From: a virus
Virus record (IMG/VR): IMGVR_UViG_3300042922_000643
Span: 124,001 to 188,000 of that record
Reading direction: 5' to 3' (one strand)
DNA length: 64,000 bases
Part shown: one piece after another, positions 53,891 through 60,086 of the stretch
How the letters are laid out: each line of letters opens with the position of its first letter
Position numbering within the stretch: the first letter of the stretch is position 1
Program-made: the position numbers and the translations under genes
Notes under the pieces: model-generated
Told to the model about the DNA's origin: nothing
Database searches by the model: none
The model's input: the letters and a program-made list of their open reading frames with translations, nothing else

Positions 53891-54585
53891 TATTCATCAT
53901 CGCCTTCGTATTCGATAGGCGTAACATCAATAATGCCTTGCTTAGAAGCTTCCATCGCTGCAACTTGGGCCATCAATTGAGCTGCATAGGTAGAAGGATC
54001 TGTTTGAACTGTAATTTTACTTCCCGCCTTGTCTTTACGAGTACTGTTCAGTAATTGCAAGATGCCATGTCTATTTTTCAAGAGACGCTCTTTATACTCA
54101 ACAGCTTTATGTATTGCAGGGTTTGTGATCTCGTCGCCATCTTCTGTTATGTTGATAACAACATCTTGAATAAACTCACCACCGTCAATAGACAAACGAT
54201 TATCTGCCCGTTTAATCTGAACATCCAGATCGATCAGGTCTTTAATCAGTGTCATATCTATAATATTGTCATAGTCGTCGATATTGAGTTCGCGAGTGTA
54301 GGATTCAAAGCGAAGTAAGATTTCGGAGATTTCAATCGGGCAACGTTCGCCAACAGGGTGCTCATTCACTGCGAACAGAGGACAAGTTTCTTTATACGCA
54401 CAAGTTTCTCCACGGCAAACCATAGGAATCGCTGAATAAAGGCCATGTTTTACTCTTCCATTTGCTAAGGACTTCTCAATACCTTTTTTGATTTTCGTAG
54501 AGCTACCCCATGCAGACGGAAGTTCGACAGCCATCAAGTCCTCAATACGCTCAGACTTTGGAACTGGTAATTTATCGTCACTCAT
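53890..54585 (-). CDS. Cys-cluster protein, possible terminase small subunit
   Basis: This is a 231-aa protein. The ATG at 54585 is chosen because GGGAGGAG lies 8 bases upstream; 36 more codons are open upstream but run through a terminator hairpin. A four-Cys cluster is visible (C66, C71, C77, C91 in CRGETCAYKETCPLF and VGERC) that could bind zinc or an iron-sulfur cluster. Two helical segments follow (EISEILLRFESYTRELN and IHKAVEYKERLLKNRHGILQLL). It is the first gene of the leftward structural operon, just upstream of the packaging cluster, so a DNA-recognition (TerS) role is plausible. No HTH is obvious, so function is uncertain. Confidence 0.6.
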   Translation of the reverse strand: MSDDKLPVPKSERIEDLMAVELPSAWGSSTKIKKGIEKSLANGRVKHGLYSAIPMVCRGETCAYKETCPLFAVNEHPVGERCPIEISEILLRFESYTRELNIDDYDNIIDMTLIKDLIDLDVQIKRADNRLSIDGGEFIQDVVINITEDGDEITNPAIHKAVEYKERLLKNRHGILQLLNSTRKDKAGSKITVQTDPSTYAAQLMAQVAAMEASKQGIIDVTPIEYEGDDE

Positions 54586-54610
54586 CTTTTTTCTCCTCCC
54601 TAGATAAACT

Positions 54611-54654
54611 AAAAAGCCAGGAACACCTAACTCTAGCGTTAAGCATCCTGGCTT
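54611..54654 (-). terminator. Terminator in the leader immediately upstream of the structural operon
   Basis: On the minus strand AAGCCAGGA (54646-54654) pairs with TCCTGGCTT (54614-54622), followed by TTTTTAG. The hairpin ends only 26 bases before the first start codon of the structural operon. A terminator there indicates attenuation or an antitermination switch. Confidence 0.7.
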
Positions 54655-54861
54655 ATAACGAAGCGGATAGCTAGGTTTTCCCACCCGTACCATAACCGAT
54701 TCGTTTTAAATTTACAATATGTAGTTGTCTATTTGCGATCATCCTCGAAATTCCTATGCTGAGAGAAAGGCACTACTCTCGAACCGCGGTATCATTCCAT
54801 TTAGGTCGTGTGACGCGTTTAGGAAGCACCTTTCTCTTAGCATGGGAATATCTTACCTCTT
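54611..54861 (-). ncRNA. Structured 5' leader of the structural operon with long imperfect hairpin
   Basis: This leader is about 250 bases, from the start near 54861 to the terminator. It contains a long imperfect stem: 54826-54849 pairs with 54750-54773 over about 24 positions, with roughly three mismatches, enclosing a loop of about 52 bases. The loop includes ATACCGCGG, which superficially resembles a T-box core (ACCGCGG). The T-box terminator normally follows directly, but here it is about 130 bases away, and the UGGN acceptor-binding bulge is not intact. It is better called an unclassified structured leader. Confidence 0.45.
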
Positions 54862-54867
54862 AAATTC

Positions 54868-54896
54868 ACTTTAACCTTTAGCCAATATCTAGTCAA
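54868..54896 (-). promoter_or_regulatory. Leftward promoter for the structural operon leader
   Basis: On the minus strand TTGACT (54891-54896) and TAAAGT (54868-54873) are separated by 17 bases. The start should lie near 54861. The -35 element abuts the U-tract of the upstream terminator. It drives the structured leader and then the structural genes. Confidence 0.55.
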
Positions 54897-54897
54897 T

Positions 54898-54923
54898 AAA
54901 AAAGCTACGCCCGTAAGCGTAGC
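54898..54923 (-). terminator. Strong terminator between tandem leftward promoters
   Basis: On the minus strand GCTACGC (54917-54923) pairs with GCGTAGC (54904-54910) around a 6-base loop, followed by TTTTTT. It stops transcription from the promoter at 54970-54999 and from the beta-propeller gene. Confidence 0.8.
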
Positions 54924-54963
54924 GGATATACATATGTATCCAAGGAGTACCATCACATGTTCT
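54898..54963 (-). ncRNA. Candidate short RNA between a promoter and terminator
   Basis: A promoter with near-consensus boxes (54970-54999) and a strong terminator (54898-54923) define an RNA of about 65 bases. The RNA carries a hairpin (GGATA/TATCC) and an ACUCCUUGG stretch complementary to Shine-Dalgarno sequences. No ORF of more than 2 codons starts in it. Its reality as an RNA is inferred from the arrangement. Confidence 0.45.
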
Positions 54964-54966
54964 AAA

Positions 54967-54999
54967 TCTAGTATACTAGACGTTACTAGATTGTGTCAA
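54967..54999 (-). promoter_or_regulatory. Strong leftward promoter with palindromic operator
   Basis: TTGACA (54994-54999) and TATACT (54970-54975) on the minus strand are 18 bases apart. The perfect palindrome TCTAGTATACTAGA (54967-54980) covers the -10, with a further half-site ACTAGA at 54985-54990. This is what a repressor-controlled promoter looks like. The repressor is unknown; the ribbon-helix-helix protein at 56298-56489 is a candidate. Confidence 0.65.
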
Positions 55000-55036
55000 A
55001 CTTTATCTGTAATTTGAATCAGAAAAAGGAAAAGCA

Positions 55037-55055
55037 CCTCCTAAGATCTAGGAGG
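55037..55055 (-). terminator. Terminator overlapping the stop of the beta-propeller gene
   Basis: CCTCCTA at 55037-55043 pairs with TAGGAGG at 55049-55055 with a 5-base loop. On the minus strand it is followed by TGCTTTTCCTTTTT. The stem spans the TAG stop codon. Confidence 0.6.
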
Positions 55056-56135
55056 CACCTTCACCCACAGTTTACGAATCGCATTGTTGTTCATATCCGA
55101 AAACAAATAACCTGATCCGTCCCAAATGAAATCGGTAGGGTTGTCCATTGCAGCTTCGTCTCGAACTCCATCTACGAAACCGAGGCCACCGCCTGCTACA
55201 AGGAATGGATCTTCACTCTGGAAGTCTAAAGCTTTGATCTGGTAATGAACGTTGTCACCAAGCACCCAATAGAGAACCTTGTCATTATCACTCCAGGAAT
55301 CGAGAATCTTTCCTTCATTCGTATCGATATAGGTGAGACTCTTTCTAGGGAAGATTTTTTCATACCATACATATCCTAGTTCAGATGATACTGTTATACC
55401 TAGATCATGAACAAAGAAGTTAGACGCATTTGGATACTCCTTGGGCTCTAGGATCTGTTCGATCTTTCTAGTCGAAGGATCGTAGCTTACAAAGCCATAG
55501 GTATAGTTCTTGCGGAATAGCATCAAGATAAGTTTATCTTTGTAAGACTTCATACGATAAACGTATTCATACTTATTATCCTTCATCCAGGTTTTAATCT
55601 TTTCATCTGCAACGGTTGCTCTCTCGTTTGTATATAGATACACTTTTTCTTCAGAGGAGAAGTATACCTTATCTTTGACCACAGCTACACCTGTCTTAAA
55701 GAACTCGCCTTCTCTAGCGGTGACTGTATTTTTCGTAAGATCTAGCAAGGTTTTAGCTTGATTGTTTTTAACCACTCTAAGTTTCGCGCTCTTCTGTGTT
55801 CCATCTAGGAAATAAATATTCCCTTTGGAATCTGGTGCTGGATACCTAGGATGGTCTAGCATATAGCTGCTTTCACCAACGACACCATTGCCTGCTACCG
55901 TAGTAACTTCTCCATACTCACCATCCGTCTTAATATCAGTAGAAGGGTTATGCTCTGTAACCTTCTCATGCTGCGTATAAGGCACTGTAGCTGTTGCGGT
56001 AGGCGAAGGACTAGGACTGACTGTAACGGACGGCGTAGGCTGTACCATGGCCATCTGAGGGGCTATGGTCTTCTCTACATCTCCACCATGTACCAAGAAA
56101 TTGAACACTAACATTACTATCGCGATTACGCTCAT
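55041..56135 (-). CDS. Membrane-anchored beta-propeller (NHL-like) protein
   Basis: This is a 364-aa protein. The ATG at 56135 is chosen because AAGGAG lies 10 bases upstream. Residues 1-16 (MSVIAIVMLVFNFLVH) form a membrane or signal segment. A Pro/Ser/Thr linker follows at about 28-55. The rest is beta-propeller-like with NHL-type repeats: TTVAGNGVVGESSYMLDHPRYPAPDSKGNIYFLD at the N-terminal side and VAGGGLGFVDGVRDEAAMDNPTDFIWD at the C-terminal side. It is probably exported and membrane-anchored on the outer face. It could alter the host surface or exclude other phages, though that is inference. It stands alone, bounded by a terminator, so it may be expressed from the lysogen. Confidence 0.72.
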   Translation of the reverse strand: MSVIAIVMLVFNFLVHGGDVEKTIAPQMAMVQPTPSVTVSPSPSPTATATVPYTQHEKVTEHNPSTDIKTDGEYGEVTTVAGNGVVGESSYMLDHPRYPAPDSKGNIYFLDGTQKSAKLRVVKNNQAKTLLDLTKNTVTAREGEFFKTGVAVVKDKVYFSSEEKVYLYTNERATVADEKIKTWMKDNKYEYVYRMKSYKDKLILMLFRKNYTYGFVSYDPSTRKIEQILEPKEYPNASNFFVHDLGITVSSELGYVWYEKIFPRKSLTYIDTNEGKILDSWSDNDKVLYWVLGDNVHYQIKALDFQSEDPFLVAGGGLGFVDGVRDEAAMDNPTDFIWDGSGYLFSDMNNNAIRKLWVKVPPRS

Positions 56136-56177
56136 CTCTATCACGCTCCTTAGTACTAATATACCCATAAAAGTACA

Positions 56178-56205
56178 TTGACATACATGCACTTTATATT
56201 ATATT
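56178..56205 (+). promoter_or_regulatory. Rightward promoter with perfect -35
   Basis: TTGACA (56178-56183) is followed after 16 bases by TATATT (56200-56205). It lies upstream of the ribbon-helix-helix gene and back-to-back with the beta-propeller gene. Confidence 0.6.
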
Positions 56206-56242
56206 ATGGTTATGTGAAGAACGTACAAAGGAGGCGTGTGTC

Positions 56243-56353
56243 ATGATCACGTCGAGAGTTAAAACTACATTAATACTACAAGGAGGTAAGGTCAGTTATG
56301 GGCAAGAAGAGTTTGAAAACAAGATCGCAGTTCACCAGCACCTTACGAAATGA
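56243..56353 (+). CDS. Possible 36-aa leader peptide overlapping the RHH gene
   Basis: An AAAGGAGG ribosome site precedes an ATG at 56243. The frame runs 36 codons (MITSRVKTTLILQGGKV, then polar) and stops inside the ribbon-helix-helix gene in another frame. It could be a translated leader or a small protein that couples to the regulator. The strong ribosome site is the only evidence. Confidence 0.35.
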   Translation: MITSRVKTTLILQGGKVSYGQEEFENKIAVHQHLTK

Positions 56354-56489
56354 TCTTTATGCAGAGCTTCAACAAGCATCACAAAACAGTGATATACCGA
56401 TCTCTAGGATTTTAGATCGCGCATTAGAAAAACATTTGGAGGAATTTGACTCCACTTCTAAAAGTTTAGACAGGTATAAAAAGGAATAA
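56298..56489 (+). CDS. Ribbon-helix-helix transcriptional regulator
   Basis: This 63-aa protein is a complete RHH domain: a strand (RSQFTSTLRNDLYAEL), a helix (QQASQNSDIPISRILDRALEKHLEEF), then a polar tail. RHH proteins dimerise through the strand and bind palindromic operators with the strand pair. AGGAGGT lies 7 bases before the ATG. The palindrome at 54967-54980 is a plausible operator. It is the first gene of the rightward set from the promoter at 56178. Confidence 0.82.
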   Translation: MGKKSLKTRSQFTSTLRNDLYAELQQASQNSDIPISRILDRALEKHLEEFDSTSKSLDRYKKE

Positions 56490-56742
56490 GGTAGTCCATA
56501 CTATTAGAGTCCAGAAGACTCCCTTTAACAGCCCTTGGGACTCAGACCCCAGGGGCCTCCTTATGGGACTAAGGTCTATACGAACAGCTAAGGTAAATGT
56601 TGTAATCTATTGAAAAGTGCTCACAAACGAGTAAAAATGTTTTATACTATAGAAACTAAGATGTTTCATCTCGAAAGAATGCGGTTATAACACTCATACA
56701 GCAAGATGATACGTACTTAGAAGACTTTTGGGAGGATTGAGG

Positions 56743-57393
56743 ATGGGAACAATGACTAGAGAGATCAAAAACCTACGTGGTAAACGTGCCGCTAAGAGAA
56801 TCCAGGAGGCGCAAGACGCTGTTAGAGAGTCTGAGCAGAATGCAGTTCGCTACCAAGAAACTGAAAACACAACGGCAGGATATCTACAGCAGCTATACTT
56901 CGGTATCGATCAGCTAATCCAGATCGCAATCCGACAGGACGAGGAAATTAAGAACCTAGTGGAGCAAGTCGCCATGATCACAGACAAAGGCCGAGCGCCA
57001 GTGCCTGTAGCCGCAACGATCTTGGAACCAGTCACATATACAAAGCCAGAGCTTACTACTTACGAACCTAGTCCAGTAACGGCTGTACGGAAAAAGGGCG
57101 CACAGAAGAATGTACTTACACTGGCTAAAGCTTTTAGCTTAATTGAGAAGTACCGTTCTAGCCAGGGCAGAATCTTGTGGTCTCAAGCTCCAAAACCAAA
57201 GAAGCTCGTTTTCGCTTATCTACAAAAGGCAGAGCTCGAAAAGCTGGATATTGAAAGCACGATGGTTATGCAGAGTATTCCTGAGTATCGCCGAGTATTC
57301 CAGTATGTTGTTTATCACATCGGACCTTGGAGAGAGATCGTAGAGGAATATAAGAGTGAGCGTGGGGATTTGAAAAAACAGGAGGCCGTATAA
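56743..57393 (+). CDS. Coiled-coil protein of unknown function
   Basis: This is a 216-aa protein. The ATG at 56743 is chosen after GGGAGGA; a TTG five codons upstream is possible but close to that site. Residues about 5-45 are basic and helical (REIKNLRGKRAAKRIQEAQDAV). Residues about 55-90 form a coiled coil (LQQLYFGIDQLIQIAIRQDEEIKNLVEQVAMI), and a Pro/Thr linker follows. A C-terminal domain (KAFSLIEKYRSSQGRILWSQ and VMQSIPEYRRVFQYVVYHIGPW) is helical. There is no known family that I can name. A bidirectional terminator separates it from the convergent SASP gene. Confidence 0.6.
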   Translation: MGTMTREIKNLRGKRAAKRIQEAQDAVRESEQNAVRYQETENTTAGYLQQLYFGIDQLIQIAIRQDEEIKNLVEQVAMITDKGRAPVPVAATILEPVTYTKPELTTYEPSPVTAVRKKGAQKNVLTLAKAFSLIEKYRSSQGRILWSQAPKPKKLVFAYLQKAELEKLDIESTMVMQSIPEYRRVFQYVVYHIGPWREIVEEYKSERGDLKKQEAV

Positions 57394-57433
57394 ACTATAT
57401 GGCGGATGATGAATCGGAGATTCAACAAGAATA

Positions 57434-57473
57434 AATAGGAGAGTCCTCTTCATAACAGAGGGGCTCTCCTATT
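57434..57473. terminator. Bidirectional terminator between convergent genes
   Basis: AATAGGAGAG (57434-57443) pairs with CTCTCCTATT (57464-57473), with additional inner pairs, and T-tracts follow on both strands. It lies between the coiled-coil gene (plus) and the SASP gene (minus). Confidence 0.8.
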
Positions 57474-57477
57474 TTGT

Positions 57478-57657
57478 TTATCTGCGGTTAAGGGATTCTT
57501 CAGCGATCTGGATCAATCTCTTCGTAATGTTGCCACCAATAATCCCAGCTTCTCTAGACGTCAGGTTACCATTGTAGTCACTCAGTTGAATACCAAACTC
57601 TTGTGCAATTTCAAACTTCATCCGATCTAGTGCCTGTCTCGCTTGTGGAACTTGCAT
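57478..57657 (-). CDS. Small acid-soluble spore protein, alpha/beta type (phage-encoded)
   Basis: This 59-aa protein matches alpha/beta-type SASPs end to end. The N-terminal helix holds the germination-protease site region (MKFEIAQEFG), then LTSREAGIIGG, and the C-terminal DNA-binding helix is ITKRLIQIAEESL. Host SASPs saturate spore DNA, hold it in an A-like form, and protect it from UV and hydrolysis; the GPR protease degrades them at germination. The length is typical (about 60-72 aa). AGGGAGGTGA lies 7 bases before the ATG. A sequence resembling a forespore sigma-F/sigma-G promoter lies directly upstream (57687-57715). In a phage, it would protect phage DNA inside a spore, or alter host spore DNA, which is inference. 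Confidence 0.9.
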   Translation of the reverse strand: MQVPQARQALDRMKFEIAQEFGIQLSDYNGNLTSREAGIIGGNITKRLIQIAEESLNRR

Positions 57658-57686
57658 ATGTATTCACCTCCCTAAGTTTATAGGGA

Positions 57687-57715
57687 TAGCATTTCCATCC
57701 ATGGCGATTTTATAC
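57687..57715 (-). promoter_or_regulatory. Candidate forespore (sigma-F/sigma-G-like) promoter of the SASP gene
   Basis: On the minus strand GTATA (57711-57715) and AATGCTA (57687-57693) are 17 bases apart. Sigma-G promoters have a GHATR-type -35 and CATNNTA-type -10 at about this spacing, so this fits except one base. The same tract read as GGAAATGCTA also resembles a sigma-F -10, differing at one conserved position. The start would lie about 57680, leaving a short leader to the ribosome site. Confidence 0.5.
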
Positions 57716-57725
57716 AAAATAAAAA

Positions 57726-57746
57726 CTGCCCTCACTTGGAGAGCAG
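57726..57746 (-). terminator. Weak terminator upstream of the SASP promoter
   Basis: CTGC/GCAG and CTC/GAG paired segments (57726-57746, one mismatch) are followed on the minus strand by TTTTTATTTTG. It would insulate the SASP gene from the gene at 57754-57954. Confidence 0.5.
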
Positions 57747-57753
57747 CTACACA

Positions 57754-57954
57754 TTAGCCCCAGTAGTATCCATCGCTTTGAACCTTAGCCCATTGCTCTG
57801 TATCCCATATCTGCGTAGACTGTTGTTTATTACCATAGCAATTAGCGATAAGAACGACCTTTAGGAAATCACGACCAGGAAAAGAAGGTGTCCAGTCAGA
57901 TACATAAGGTTCAACAGAGATGATCTCTTCGATATAGTTCTCCAATAAGTTCAT
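57754..57954 (-). CDS. Small protein of unknown function
   Basis: This is a 66-aa protein, acidic and Trp/Tyr-rich (NLLENYIEEIISVEPYVSDW, then WAKVQSDGYYWG). AAGGGGGGTAC precedes the ATG. It lies downstream of the antirepressor gene by 12 bp and is followed by a terminator. No membrane segment, no recognised domain. Confidence 0.6.
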   Translation of the reverse strand: MNLLENYIEEIISVEPYVSDWTPSFPGRDFLKVVLIANCYGNKQQSTQIWDTEQWAKVQSDGYYWG

Positions 57955-57966
57955 TTTGTACCCCCC

Positions 57967-58728
57967 TTAGGATTGAGACAATAGTTCTTCGAATGCGCGT
58001 TTTCCATTTTCATTGTATAGAAAGTTCTCTACTTGCTTATTAGCGTATCTAGCCTGATCAAGGATAATAATCCCGTTCAGTGGTGTCTTCAGTCCATGCA
58101 GATTAGCTAGACGACCAACCTTCTGCTTAGATATGCCTAGAGACTCAGCAATCTGTGTAGCGGTATAGCTCTTTGCGATTTGAGGCTTCGGTAGAGAAAG
58201 TGTAGGGATCGCTGTCTCCGCAGCCGTATTAGCAAGGAGCTGGATAGAAGGAGGACTCAAGATGCCTTGAAAGTTTGCGACCATTTGCATAAGAAGATTA
58301 GCTTTATCTATCCGAAGCTGCTCTTTCCTTACCTCTAGGTCTTCGTTCACGATTGGAGCATGAGGAGCCTGAACTAGACGTCCTTTACGGTACTCCTCAA
58401 TAATCTTCCATGTCCAATCCATGAACTGATTTGCCTTGGGCTGTCTGCTCCAACGACAGATCTCATACACACCCATAGAGCTATAAACATATGCCTCTCG
58501 CTCTACTGTGCGACCTCCTTCAACTTGGCTCAGTTTGAGCTGGGTTGAGAAGTGATTTAATCTATCCTCATATCTGGCATGTATATTCTTTATTGCAGTA
58601 CCTGGATTCGAATATCCTAAAGCTCTGCCGATTTGCTCACGAGTTAACCAGACCTCATGATCTCCTTCTGAAAAGAAATCACATTGTGCCTCTTCAAATC
58701 GCTCATTTCGTATAACTGATAATTGCAT
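57967..58728 (-). CDS. BRO-N domain antirepressor-like protein
   Basis: This is a 253-aa protein. The ATG at 58728 is chosen after GAGGAGG; it overlaps the preceding gene by 26 bases. The N-terminal ~115 residues are a BRO-N domain (SVIRNERFEE, VWLTREQIGRALGYSNPGTAIKNIH, YVYSSMGVYEICRWSRQPKANQFMDWTWKII). This fold is found in phage antirepressors. The C-terminal part has an HTH-like segment (YTATQIAESLGISKQKVGRLANLHGL). Such proteins counter repressors or regulate gene expression after infection or induction. With the XRE regulators and LexA box nearby, it points to a lysis-lysogeny switch. Confidence 0.8.
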   Translation of the reverse strand: MQLSVIRNERFEEAQCDFFSEGDHEVWLTREQIGRALGYSNPGTAIKNIHARYEDRLNHFSTQLKLSQVEGGRTVEREAYVYSSMGVYEICRWSRQPKANQFMDWTWKIIEEYRKGRLVQAPHAPIVNEDLEVRKEQLRIDKANLLMQMVANFQGILSPPSIQLLANTAAETAIPTLSLPKPQIAKSYTATQIAESLGISKQKVGRLANLHGLKTPLNGIIILDQARYANKQVENFLYNENGKRAFEELLSQS

Positions 58729-59089
58729 CGTTACCCGCCTCCTCAATTGTGCAATCATAATATTTGACCTTATATGGAGGTCCGTATTTCTTTAGCCACT
58801 TCTTTTGGATGCGGCGATTCTTGGTCATTCTCTGACGGCTCTTTGGCATTCCTTTTTTTGAGATGATAATATCGAATGCAGGCATCTGCTCACCGAGCAA
58901 TTGATTCCTAAAATGATCTTGGTCATCCCACTTTACATTCGTCAAGGTAAAGCTTCTCGTGAAGCTGATAGGCTTATTACCTCCTGATACACGCAGTGGT
59001 TCATTCTCGATACTGATGGATTTAAGCTCGCCGATGGGTTCACCATTGAAGGTCGCTGTTATACTTTCGATCTCTCTATTCCCCCACAT
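58703..59089 (-). CDS. Protein of unknown function
   Basis: This is a 128-aa protein. The ATG at 59089 is chosen after AGGGAGG. The N-terminal half is beta-rich (REIESITATFNGEPIGELKSISIEN, then ISFTRSFTLTNVKWDD). The C-terminal half is strongly basic (SRQRMTKNRRIQKKWLKKYGPPYKV). The basic tail suggests nucleic acid contact. No family recognised. Confidence 0.55.
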   Translation of the reverse strand: MWGNREIESITATFNGEPIGELKSISIENEPLRVSGGNKPISFTRSFTLTNVKWDDQDHFRNQLLGEQMPAFDIIISKKGMPKSRQRMTKNRRIQKKWLKKYGPPYKVKYYDCTIEEAGNDAIISYTK

Positions 59090-59090
59090 C

Positions 59091-59246
59091 TCAATCAACC
59101 TCCCTATAAGTCAGAACAATTACATTATCCGAAGCAATAACAGAGATAACTTCAATTTCATCGCCATTTCTGTCCATCCACTTTTGGTACTGTACTGCTA
59201 CTGCATAAAAGCTCAATGTACTGTTGAACACCTCTACATTAATCAT
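59091..59246 (-). CDS. Small protein of unknown function
   Basis: This is a 51-aa protein. It starts at the ATG 59246 after GAGGGG and stops one base before the start of the next gene, so it is part of the same leftward transcript. It is mixed alpha/beta (INVEVFNSTLSFYAVAVQYQKWMDRNGDEIEVISVI). No membrane segment. The coupling to both neighbours makes it likely to be real. Confidence 0.6.
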   Translation of the reverse strand: MINVEVFNSTLSFYAVAVQYQKWMDRNGDEIEVISVIASDNVIVLTYREVD

Positions 59247-59257
59247 AAAACCCCTCC

Positions 59258-59698
59258 TCAGCTAAATTCACGGTCCCACCAAAAGTAACCCTCTCCGTCC
59301 TGACGAACCCCTCGCTCACGCTGGTTCTGCTCCCCAGGCCAATCAATAAGATTACTCTTCAGCTCTTCCCAGGTCAGCACTCTATCGTACTGGTCTACGA
59401 TCTCATACTTAAACTGAGTATCCTTATAGAACCTTCTCAGTTCTTTCACCGATCTGAAGTTTTCATTCTCCTGAAACAATGGCTTCCATCCTACGGACCT
59501 TTTCCCTATGTGAATCATTTCACATTCATAGTAGGTATGCTCTCTGATCTTCCACTCAATTTCAACCAGATGCCTATCCACAATAACAACCTTCTTTAAG
59601 ATGTCCAAGGCTTCCCTGATCGCATAGTCTACTCTTTCGTCGTACTGAATTTTAGCAATGTAATCTTGTTTATTACGGAAGTAATAGTTCGTTCCCAC
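59258..59698 (-). CDS. Conserved phage protein with MGTNYY/HIGK motifs
   Basis: This is a 146-aa protein. The GTG at 59698 is chosen after GGAGG, giving the N-terminus MGTNYYFRNK. It contains MIHIGKRSVGWKPLF. The pair of motifs MGTNYY and HIGK-S-x-G-W is one I recognise from a widespread small-phage-protein family of unknown function. Most members have Cys pairs between these motifs, but those pairs are not conserved here. The rest is charged and helical, and the C-terminus is Trp-rich. It is the first gene of the leftward accessory transcript. Confidence 0.6.
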   Translation of the reverse strand: MGTNYYFRNKQDYIAKIQYDERVDYAIREALDILKKVVIVDRHLVEIEWKIREHTYYECEMIHIGKRSVGWKPLFQENENFRSVKELRRFYKDTQFKYEIVDQYDRVLTWEELKSNLIDWPGEQNQRERGVRQDGEGYFWWDREFS

Positions 59699-59789
59699 AT
59701 CTTCCCCTCCTCTAAAAAATGCCGCGGTGATTACGCACAGATGTTTTTTGTCGTGCCATAACATACATTAACTTTCTTATCTCCACTAT

Positions 59790-59816
59790 ATTATATGAGG
59801 GCCAAAAATGCAACAA
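59790..59816 (-). promoter_or_regulatory. Leftward promoter of the accessory genes
   Basis: TTGTTG (59811-59816) and TATAAT (59790-59795) on the minus strand are separated by 15 bases, slightly short. It lies about 90 bases before the 59698 start. Confidence 0.45.
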
Positions 59817-59936
59817 TTTCCATAGGGGAAAATAAAAATAAGAAAAATTTTTTTGGGATGTAGTAAAACAGCGAGAGGGGTACCCCCTTCGTTCTGCCGC
59901 CCACCCCCTTCCTCACAACACTTCCTATCTAAGATG

Positions 59937-59950
59937 CGAACATATGTTCC
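59937..59950 (+). promoter_or_regulatory. Bacillus-type LexA (SOS) box
   Basis: CGAACATATGTTCC matches the Bacillus LexA/DinR consensus CGAACRNRYGTTYC at every position. It lies in the divergent region just upstream of the rightward early genes. It would place their transcription, or part of the leftward set, under control of the host SOS response. Confidence 0.75.
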
Positions 59951-60086
59951 ATTACTATATCAAAACCATTGTGTGGAAAAACCACGACAAGCTACTTATG
60001 ATGCTTTAATCCTGGGCTGAAACCGAGCCCACGGGGTATCTGCCAACAAGCCACAGACAGTGGATGAGGTGAAGGGAGCAATTAAA

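Larger units (their letters stand above)
59699..60086. other. Divergent regulatory region (~390 bp, no gene)
   Basis: No supported gene lies here. The region holds the leftward promoter (59790-59816), an A/T-rich tract near 59830-59850, the palindrome GGGGTACCCC at 59879-59888, and the LexA box (59937-59950). It also holds a GGGCT/AGCCC hairpin near 60014-60030 close to the rightward gene. No clear rightward sigma-A promoter could be pinned down. Confidence 0.6.

Noticed and set aside
54586-54693. Upstream start for the Cys-cluster gene, adding 36 residues
   Set aside because: The extra residues are translated through a terminator hairpin and have no ribosome site; the internal ATG has an excellent one.
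54770-54800. T-box riboswitch from the ACCGCGG sequence
   Set aside because: The UGGN bulge is not intact, the terminator is about 130 bases away, and no aminoacylation-related gene follows.
59879-59888. GGGGTACCCC palindrome as an operator
   Set aside because: It is short and isolated, with no promoter overlap.
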